A DNA stretch of 5,156 bases, from positions 23,340 to 28,495 of the forward strand of contig NZFC01000012.1 of assembly GCA_002689195.1 (NCBI GenBank), given 5' to 3'. The position numbers and the translations under genes are program-made. This document shows positions 1-5,156 of this stretch, in pieces. The stretch comes from Rhodobiaceae bacterium. Lineage in GTDB: Bacteria; Pseudomonadota; Alphaproteobacteria; RS24. The number at the start of each line of letters is the position of its first letter. Positions within the stretch are counted from its first letter, which is position 1. The notes beneath the pieces were generated by a model, which was not told where the DNA came from, did not search any database, and was given only the letters and a program-made list of their open reading frames with translations.

Positions 1-756
1 TTTCCCGAAAAATTCGTAAAATCCATGCGCGGCACGCTGACCCAAGGCGGGCTGGTGATAGTGACCCTGCAACCGGATGCGCGCGCGCTTTATGACGGGC
101 GCACCTTGGCGCAATATAAAGACCAGATTGTGCTGGGCTTCGGGCGCGATGCGCCCGTCAATCAAAGCGTGCTTTTCACCCGTGGGGAAACCGCCCGCGC
201 GGTTGATTTCAAACTCGCGCCGCGCGCATATGTCGAGCAGCGCATTGACGGGCTGCCACCGGCTTTCGTGACGCCGCCTGCCGAGGCGCTGGCGAAAATA
301 AAACGCGAAGCCGCCAGCAAACGCAAAGCGCGCGGCGAACTCACCCTGCGAGGCGGGTTTGCCGAGGCGTTTATCTGGCCGGTGGCCGGACGCATCACCG
401 GCGTTTACGGGTCGCGGCGTTTTTACAATGGCGAGCCGCGCCGCCCGCATTACGGCATTGATATTGCCGCGCCTGCGGGCACGCCCATCAAAGCACCGGC
501 CATGGGCCGTGTCACTTTGGCGTCGCCGGATATGTATTTTGAAGGCGGTCTGATTTTTCTCGACCATGGTCTGGGCGTCACTTCCGTTTTTATGCATCTT
601 GAAACGCTGGCGGTTAAGGTTGGCGATGAGGTGGCCCAGGGTGATATTATCGGCACGGTCGGCTCGACCGGTCGCTCGACCGGCCCGCATCTTGACTGGC
701 GCATGTATTGGGCCGACCAGCGCATTGATCCGGCGCTGCTTGCGCCGCCGCGCTAG
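1..756 (+). CDS. M23-family (LytM/lysostaphin-type) peptidase, 5'-truncated by the window edge
   Basis: Probable zinc metallopeptidase acting on peptidoglycan cross-bridges or peptides in the periplasm. The frame is open to base 1. The first ATG, at base 25, has no Shine-Dalgarno and begins inside a conserved-looking N-terminal module (GTLTQGGL, then GFGRDAP), with no signal peptide, so the true start and export signal most likely lie upstream of the window. Numbering from that ATG, residues 1-70 form a small beta-rich domain, 71-115 a charged linker (QRIDGLPP, then a K/R/A-rich stretch), and 116-243 the M23 domain. Visible active-site elements are H142 and D146 (HYGID), H191 (FMHL) and H222 (GPHLDW). 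The position that is normally the second His of the HxH motif is Asp (D224), so a strictly canonical zinc site is not present; Asp could still bind metal. GDEVAQGDIIGTVGSTG (199-215) is the usual M23 glycine-rich segment. The gene converges on lpxK and shares its CTAG stop bases. The family assignment is firm; catalytic activity is inferred. Confidence 0.93.
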   Translation, partial: FPEKFVKSMRGTLTQGGLVIVTLQPDARALYDGRTLAQYKDQIVLGFGRDAPVNQSVLFTRGETARAVDFKLAPRAYVEQRIDGLPPAFVTPPAEALAKIKREAASKRKARGELTLRGGFAEAFIWPVAGRITGVYGSRRFYNGEPRRPHYGIDIAAPAGTPIKAPAMGRVTLASPDMYFEGGLIFLDHGLGVTSVFMHLETLAVKVGDEVAQGDIIGTVGSTGRSTGPHLDWRMYWADQRIDPALLAPPR

Positions 757-1763
757 TGGGGTAGCTGGTCGAGTTTTGACAAAATATCGGCGCGCAGACC
801 GTCGGCATCGGCCAGTTTCAGTTTCACGCGCAGGCAGTCCGAGGCTCTAGCAAGCGCGGCCAATTGCGAGCCCGCCTCCGGCCTTCGTAAGCGCACAAGG
901 TCTTTTTCGGTTGTTATTAAAGCGGCGTCGAGCGCTTGGGCTTCGCTCAACAACCGCGCCGCATCGTTTTCACTGAACATGTTATGGTCGGCGAAAGAAA
1001 TTTCGCCCGCCAATTCAAAATTGCAGGCCCGCAACGTGTCGAAAAACTTGTCCGGTCGGCCAATGCCGCAATAGGCCAGCACGCGCTTTGGTTCAGGCGC
1101 AACGGGCACGAGTTCGCCGGTGAAAACGCGCGTGGTTTGCAGGCCCAGTTGCGCGGCGATGGCGGCTCGGTTTTGCTCGGAAACTGTGCCGACAAGCAGT
1201 ACCGCATCAATGCGCGGTGCGCTTGCGGCAAGCGGCTGGCGTAAAGGGCCGGCGGGCAGCAACAGGGCGTTACCGAAGCCGGTGGCGCCATCCACGACGA
1301 TAAGATTATAATTGTGCGCGAGGGTCGGGTTTTGAAACCCGTCATCTTTGATGGCGATTTGCGCGCCATCCGACACGCCAGCGCGCAAGGCTTGGCGTCG
1401 GTCGCGGGCAATATAGACGGGCAACTCATCGGCCAGCATGAGCGGTTCATCGCCCGTCTCAAGGGCGCTATGGCGGGTCGGGTCGACGCGAAGCGGGCCG
1501 GTATTTTGCCCGCCAAACCCGCGCGACAACACAACTGGCTGATGGCCTGCGCCGCGCAGCAACTCGGCCAGCGCGCGAACCGTCGGGGTTTTACCGGCCC
1601 CGCCGACGGTCAGATTGCCGACGCAAATTACCGGAATTTCAGGTTTTTCAGGCGTGGTCAGTCGCCGCCGCAATGCTTCCACCGCGCCATAGACCAGCGC
1701 TAGCGGCATCAGGCCAACCGCCCGCGCCCCAATCGGGGCATACCAAAACGCCGGGCTACGCAT
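753..1763 (-). CDS. lpxK: Tetraacyldisaccharide 4'-kinase LpxK
   Basis: Transfers the gamma-phosphate of ATP to the 4' position of the tetraacyl disaccharide 1-phosphate, forming lipid IVA, at the cytoplasmic face of the inner membrane. The 336-residue product has the usual LpxK length. An N-terminal hydrophobic segment (about residues 15-30) fits the membrane-associated helix of the family. The P-loop is GNLTVGGAGKTP (49-60, K58). It is followed by LSRGFGG (79-85), GDEPLML (104-110), DDGFQN (140-145), LLPAGPLR (168-175), CGIGRP (232-237), FADHNMF (257-263, probably holding the family's catalytic His) and TTEKDLVRL (284-292). All key LpxK motifs are intact. The ATG at 1761-1763 overlaps the end of waaA by 8 bases (ATGCGTAG), with only a G-rich GGGG about 4 bases upstream, so translation is probably coupled to waaA. 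It is the last gene of the minus-strand series visible here. Its stop overlaps that of the convergent peptidase gene. Confidence 0.97.
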   Translation of the reverse strand: MRSPAFWYAPIGARAVGLMPLALVYGAVEALRRRLTTPEKPEIPVICVGNLTVGGAGKTPTVRALAELLRGAGHQPVVLSRGFGGQNTGPLRVDPTRHSALETGDEPLMLADELPVYIARDRRQALRAGVSDGAQIAIKDDGFQNPTLAHNYNLIVVDGATGFGNALLLPAGPLRQPLAASAPRIDAVLLVGTVSEQNRAAIAAQLGLQTTRVFTGELVPVAPEPKRVLAYCGIGRPDKFFDTLRACNFELAGEISFADHNMFSENDAARLLSEAQALDAALITTEKDLVRLRRPEAGSQLAALARASDCLRVKLKLADADGLRADILSKLDQLPH

Positions 1764-3048
1764 GCGACCCCGCCAGTAATTCGTTCAGCACGGCCAGCGT
1801 GCGGGCCCGCGCCCCGCCTTGGCGCGCATCGCAAGCGCGCGCGTTTTCGGCCAGGGTTTGAGATTTTGCGGGCGCGCGCAGCAACCCATCGAGCGCGTCG
1901 ACCAGTTCGCGCGCATCGCTCACGCGCACAACGCCGTCATCCGCGGCCAGCATGTCATACACGGCGCTGAAATTGCCGACATGGGGGCCCGATAAAATCG
2001 CATTATCAAGACGCGCGGCTTCCAGTGGATTTTGACCACCATGGCGCACCAGCGACCCGCCCATAAATACGAGGCCTCCCAGCCGGAAATACAGGCCCAT
2101 TTCGCCCAAAGTGTCGCCTATGTAAAATGCATCGCGCTCAGAAGGCAGTGTGCCCGCACTGCGGCGCGGCGGGGTTTCGCCCTTGCTTGCCAGCAATTCG
2201 GCAATTTCCGGCCCGCGTTCAGGGTGGCGCGGCACGAGGATGCATAAGAGATCGGGATGCATGGCGCGCAAAGCTTCGTGGCACGCGCCAATCATGGCCT
2301 CTTCGCCCGGATGCGTGCTTGCGGCGACCCAGACAGGCCGGTTTTGCAGCGCGGCCTGCATCTGGGCAAGGGCAGACGCATCGGCTTCCAGAGGCGGTGC
2401 GTCGAGTTTTAGGTTTCCCGCCGACATAATATCTTGCAGCCCTAATTCCTGCCAGCGTTGCGCGGTGATGTCGTCTTGCGCCAGCAGCCGGTCAAAACAG
2501 CCGAACAGCGCACGCGCCGAATTTTTTGCCCGCCGCCAAAATTTGAACGATTTTTCCGAAAGCCGCCCATTAACCAACACGGCCGGAATATTGCGCCGGC
2601 GCATTTCGAGCAGCAGGTTCGGCCATAATTCGCTTTCGACAAATAGCGCAAGTTGTGGCGACCAATGGTCGAAAAAGCGTTTCACCCAACGCGCTCGGTC
2701 GAGCGGCAAATATTGATGCGTCAGCCGGTCGATATGCGGAAATCCCGTGCGCGTTAACTGACCAACCAGCGTGGCCGACGTGCGCGTTCCCGTTGTCATG
2801 AGAATATGTGTGTCCGGTTGCGTGGCCATAAAATCAGCCAGCAGGGGCAATACCGAGCGCGTCTCGCCGACGGACGCCGCATGCACCCAGACGAGATTTC
2901 CCGCCGGTCGCGGCGCCATGTTGCTGGCTTTGCGCTCACCGATGCGCGCTGGGTCTTCGCGTCCGGCCTTGGCGCGGCGGTGCAGCAAGAGCGGCAAAAA
3001 CCCGCCAGCAAGCCTAGCGCCGACCTGATAGGCCCGCACCGCCAGCAT
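1756..3048 (-). CDS. waaA: 3-deoxy-D-manno-octulosonic acid (Kdo) transferase WaaA/KdtA
   Basis: A GT30-family glycosyltransferase that moves Kdo from CMP-Kdo onto lipid IVA at the inner membrane. The product is 430 residues, normal for the family. A short hydrophobic N-terminus (about 10-22) followed by a basic GREDPARIGER segment fits the membrane anchor. The acceptor half carries HAASVGE (56-62, E62 matching the family's catalytic Glu), TGTRTSA (86-92), FVESELWPN (136-144) and NGRLSEKSFKFW (160-171). The donor half carries GNLKLD (211-216), AASTHPGEE (242-250), LVPRHPER (271-278), GDTLGEMGLYF (311-321) and GGSLVRHGGQNPLEAA (330-345). The common GGHN is GGQN here, which I recall from alphaproteobacterial members. 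Whether it adds one, two or more Kdo units cannot be read from sequence. The ATG overlaps the exporter's TGA by one base (TGATG), and the 3' end overlaps lpxK by 8 bases, so it sits in the middle of a coupled lipid A operon. Confidence 0.97.
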   Translation of the reverse strand: MLAVRAYQVGARLAGGFLPLLLHRRAKAGREDPARIGERKASNMAPRPAGNLVWVHAASVGETRSVLPLLADFMATQPDTHILMTTGTRTSATLVGQLTRTGFPHIDRLTHQYLPLDRARWVKRFFDHWSPQLALFVESELWPNLLLEMRRRNIPAVLVNGRLSEKSFKFWRRAKNSARALFGCFDRLLAQDDITAQRWQELGLQDIMSAGNLKLDAPPLEADASALAQMQAALQNRPVWVAASTHPGEEAMIGACHEALRAMHPDLLCILVPRHPERGPEIAELLASKGETPPRRSAGTLPSERDAFYIGDTLGEMGLYFRLGGLVFMGGSLVRHGGQNPLEAARLDNAILSGPHVGNFSAVYDMLAADDGVVRVSDARELVDALDGLLRAPAKSQTLAENARACDARQGGARARTLAVLNELLAGSHA

Positions 3049-4841
3049 CAGTTTTCGCTTTCCTGAAATTGTGTCCGGTAAAGCTCGGCATAGAGCCCGT
3101 CGGCGGCCAGCAGGTTATTATGCGTGCCGGTTTCGCGCAAGCGCCCGTGTTCGAGAACATAAATCCGGTCGGCATGCATCACGGTCGACAAGCGGTGCGC
3201 GATGATGAGGGCGGTGCGGCCTTCAAGAAGTTTTTCCAGTGCTTTTTGCACTTGCGCTTCGGAAACCGTGTCGAGCGCGGAGGTGGCCTCATCAAGCAGC
3301 AAAATCGGGGCGTCTTTCAAAATGGCGCGGGCGATGGCAAGGCGTTGCTTTTGACCCCCCGACAGCCTTATGCCGCCTTCGCCGACAGGGGTGTCGTAGC
3401 CCTGCGGCAGCGCACAGATAAACTCATGGGCCGCCGCGCTGCGGGCGGCGCGTTCGATGTCGGCTTGGCTGGCGTCGACATTGCCGAAGGCGATGTTTTT
3501 GGCAATCGTGTCGTCGAACAAAAATGGCTCTTGTGTCACCAGCGCGGTCGCGGCGCGCAAGCTGTCGAGCGACACATCGCGGATATTCTGGTCGTCAATC
3601 GTGATGCGGCCCGTGTCAATGTCGAAGAAACGCAATGTCAAATTCAGCAGGGTCGACTTACCCGACCCAGACGCACCAACCAGCGCCACGGTCTGTCCGG
3701 CAGGCACTTCCAGCGAAATGGCGTCCAGTGCCGGTGTGTCGCGGCCAGCATATCCGAAGGTGACATTTTCGAAACTGATTGCTCCGTGTTTGATGTCGAG
3801 GCTCGGCGCGTCAGCCACATCGATAATCTCGTCCGTGGCGTCCAGAACCGTAAAAATACGCTCCCCCGCCGAGACGCCTTCTTGCAAAACGGTTTGCAAA
3901 TTGGCGACCGCCCGCAAGGGCTGATAGGCCATCAGCAACGCCGAGATAAAGCCCATAAACTCGCCCGCCGTCAGATTGCCTTGCGTGGACTGATAGCCGC
4001 CGTAAAAAATAATCACCCCAATGGCAATGCCAGCCAGCATCTCAATTGCCGGACTGGCCGCGGCGCGCGCGCGCACCGAGCGCATGGTGTAGCTCAAAAG
4101 CGTGTCGATGGTGGAGCCCGCGCGGGTGATCTGGTCGGCTTCCTGCCCATAAGCTTTGACGATACGCAAACCCCCAAGCGTCTCGGAAATCAGGGTGGAA
4201 AGCCCGCCAATTTCTTCCAGCCCCTGCCGCGAGGCCTTGCGCGTGACACGGCCCAGCCGACGCATGAACACAACGCCCAGCGGAATAACAATCATGGTGT
4301 AGATGAGCGCCATCTGCACATTCATCACATACATAAAAATCGTCAGCGCCACGACGGTCAGTAAATGCCGCACAATATTAATGATGGTGGTGTTCACCGT
4401 GTCGCGCAGTCGCGTGGCGTCATTCATGAAAAGGGAAATATATTCGCCCGAATGCTGCTGCGTGACGCGCGCCAGATCTCCGCGTACCAAATGCGCGAAT
4501 AAATCGCGTTGCAGGTTGGAGGTCGTGCGCTGGCCGACAAACCCCATAATCACATTGGAGCCATAGGTCGCCGCCCCTCTGGTGATGGAGATGGCGACCA
4601 CGCCGATGGGGATGAGCAGCAGCATGGTGGTGTTTTGGTCGCCAAATACTTTATCAATGGCCTGTTGAATGAACCATGGCAGGGCGCTGGTGGTGCCCGC
4701 CACCACCACATTTGCCAACACGCCAAGGCCCAGCAGCCAGAGATAGGGACGTAAGTAGCTACGCAACATGCGCTCGATAAGCGCATAGGAGCGCGACTTG
4801 CGCTGCCGGTAGGTGTCGATGATATGCTGAAGCGGTTCCAT
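3048..4841 (-). CDS. msbA: ABC exporter (fused permease and ATPase), probable lipid A flippase MsbA
   Basis: A half-transporter expected to work as a homodimer in the inner membrane. The product is 597 residues, close to MsbA's usual length. Residues 28-330 form the type IV exporter membrane domain, with hydrophobic segments near 31-50, 74-92, 155-173, 177-193, 266-283 and 292-308. The nucleotide-binding domain follows: A-loop Tyr364 (FGYAGRD), Walker A GASGSGKST (389-397), Q-loop Q437, signature LSGGQ (493-497), Walker B ILLLDEAT (513-520, D517/E518), D-loop SALD (521-524) and H-switch H549. The ATPase site is complete. The substrate is inferred from position directly before waaA and lpxK. 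Generic alphaproteobacterial exporters of this type move various lipids or peptides, so the family is certain and the msbA name is only probable. The ATG lies 3 bases after the pmbA stop with no strong Shine-Dalgarno, suggesting reinitiation. Its TGA shares one base with the waaA ATG. Confidence 0.92.
   Translation of the reverse strand: MEPLQHIIDTYRQRKSRSYALIERMLRSYLRPYLWLLGLGVLANVVVAGTTSALPWFIQQAIDKVFGDQNTTMLLLIPIGVVAISITRGAATYGSNVIMGFVGQRTTSNLQRDLFAHLVRGDLARVTQQHSGEYISLFMNDATRLRDTVNTTIINIVRHLLTVVALTIFMYVMNVQMALIYTMIVIPLGVVFMRRLGRVTRKASRQGLEEIGGLSTLISETLGGLRIVKAYGQEADQITRAGSTIDTLLSYTMRSVRARAAASPAIEMLAGIAIGVIIFYGGYQSTQGNLTAGEFMGFISALLMAYQPLRAVANLQTVLQEGVSAGERIFTVLDATDEIIDVADAPSLDIKHGAISFENVTFGYAGRDTPALDAISLEVPAGQTVALVGASGSGKSTLLNLTLRFFDIDTGRITIDDQNIRDVSLDSLRAATALVTQEPFLFDDTIAKNIAFGNVDASQADIERAARSAAAHEFICALPQGYDTPVGEGGIRLSGGQKQRLAIARAILKDAPILLLDEATSALDTVSEAQVQKALEKLLEGRTALIIAHRLSTVMHADRIYVLEHGRLRETGTHNNLLAADGLYAELYRTQFQESEN
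3061..3064 (-). promoter_or_regulatory. Possible Shine-Dalgarno for waaA (AGGA)
   Basis: On the minus strand the sequence CAGGAAAGCG lies upstream of the waaA ATG, with AGGA 12 bases from the start. This spacing is longer than ideal and the site is within the last codons of the exporter gene. With the TGATG stop-start overlap, coupling to upstream translation may matter more than this site. Confidence 0.35.
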
Positions 4842-4844
4842 TTT

Positions 4845-5156
4845 TTAAAGCCCGGCCAGCGTCATGCCCTCAACCAGAACAGTGGGGGCGTTCACGCCGC
4901 GCCGGAACGACAGATCATCGGCGGGCGTCATATGCCGGAACATGTCTTTCAGATTGCCAGCAATCGTAACCTCGCTGACAGCATAAGTCAGTTCGCCATT
5001 TTCGATCCGAAAACCGGAAGCGCCGCGGCTATAGTCGCCCGTGGCACCATTAACGCCCATGCCGATCAGTTCGGTCACGAAAAAGCCTTCGCCGACATCG
5101 CGCAAAATGCTGGCAACGGCTTGCGTGCCTGCGGCCAGATATAAATTAGTGGCCGA
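4845..5156 (-). CDS. pmbA: C-terminal end of PmbA/TldE (TldD/PmbA family), 5'-truncated by the window edge
   Basis: Only the last 103 residues are present; the frame is open to base 5156 and the start lies outside. The visible segment carries the hallmark C-terminal block of the family: FVTELIGMGVNGATGDYSRG, then ASGFRIENGEL, YAVSEVTIAGNLKDMF, and a final NAPTVLVEGMTLAGL. In the well-studied system TldE (PmbA) pairs with TldD. TldD supplies the metal-binding HExxxH site while TldE lacks it, and the complex trims peptides such as microcin B17 precursors and CcdA. The GVNGATGDYSRGASGF wording favours PmbA/TldE over TldD, but without the N-terminal two thirds this is not proven. It is the first gene of the visible minus-strand series, and its TAA lies 3 bases before the exporter's start, so readthrough into the lipid A genes is likely. 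A functional tie to LPS is not evident. Confidence 0.93.
   Translation of the reverse strand, partial: SATNLYLAAGTQAVASILRDVGEGFFVTELIGMGVNGATGDYSRGASGFRIENGELTYAVSEVTIAGNLKDMFRHMTPADDLSFRRGVNAPTVLVEGMTLAGL

Noticed and set aside
662..683. Direct repeat GCTCGACCGG, two copies with a 12-base period.
   Set aside because: It encodes the STGRSTG stretch before the HLD motif, a Gly/Ser/Thr-rich segment usual in M23 proteins, so protein constraint explains it.
731..747. Hairpin CGGCGC-TGCTT-GCGCCG near the convergent stops, considered as a bidirectional terminator.
   Set aside because: No run of T follows on either strand, it lies in coding sequence, and such stems are frequent at this GC content.
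774..784. Inverted TTTTG/CAAAA just past the peptidase stop.
   Set aside because: The loop would be a single base, too small to form, and the stem is AT-only apart from one pair. It lies in the lpxK coding region.
947..1534. A 195-codon minus-strand frame inside lpxK.
   Set aside because: It is a frame-shifted shadow of lpxK. The lpxK frame carries all family motifs without interruption.
2150..2716. A 188-codon plus-strand frame opposite waaA.
   Set aside because: It is the antisense of a well-supported WaaA; its product is rich in Ser, Arg and Cys with no domain.
4063..4074. Alternating (GC)6 tract, considered as Z-DNA-prone or slippage-prone.
   Set aside because: It encodes an Arg-Ala-Arg-Ala stretch in the exporter with the frame intact; short GC alternation is common throughout the window.
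3069..4364. A 431-codon open frame on the plus strand opposite the ABC exporter.
   Set aside because: It is antisense to a gene with complete ABC motifs. Its product is rich in R, Q, H, N and G with no recognisable domain, as expected for the complementary strand of a GC-rich gene.

Overview
The window is a gene-dense, chromosomal-looking stretch, high in GC, from a Gram-negative bacterium that makes Kdo-containing lipopolysaccharide. The wording of the proteins (LpxK with IKDDGFQNPTLAHN, WaaA with GGQNPLEAA, an M23 peptidase ending in GPHLDWRM) and the gene neighbourhood fit an alphaproteobacterium best. No genus can be named from the sequence alone. All genes share similar base composition and codon use, and I see no sign of recent transfer.

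Layout. Bases 1-756 (+) hold the C-terminal part of an M23-family peptidase that enters from the left edge. Everything to its right is on the minus strand and reads right to left as one tightly packed series: the 3' end of pmbA/tldE (4845-5156, cut by the right edge), an MsbA-type ABC exporter (3048-4841), waaA/kdtA (1756-3048) and lpxK (753-1763). The junctions are a 3-base gap, a 1-base TGATG overlap and an 8-base overlap, so these genes are almost certainly cotranscribed and translationally coupled. The promoter lies beyond the right edge. The peptidase and lpxK converge and share the four bases CTAG, which contain both stop codons. There is no non-coding stretch longer than 3 bases in the window.

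How the genes work together. LpxK phosphorylates the 4' position of the lipid A disaccharide, WaaA adds Kdo to the product, and the ABC exporter is the likely flippase that carries the Kdo-lipid A core across the inner membrane. Three successive steps of outer-membrane lipid production thus lie side by side. The M23 protein probably acts on peptidoglycan. PmbA/TldE belongs to a proteolytic/peptide-maturation system with no clear biochemical tie to LPS.

I found no RNA gene, mobile element, CRISPR array, riboswitch or convincing intrinsic terminator. The region is ordinary envelope-biogenesis housekeeping. The points most worth a second look are the HxD variant of the M23 metal site, the fully overlapping convergent stops, and the exact composition of the lipid A operon.
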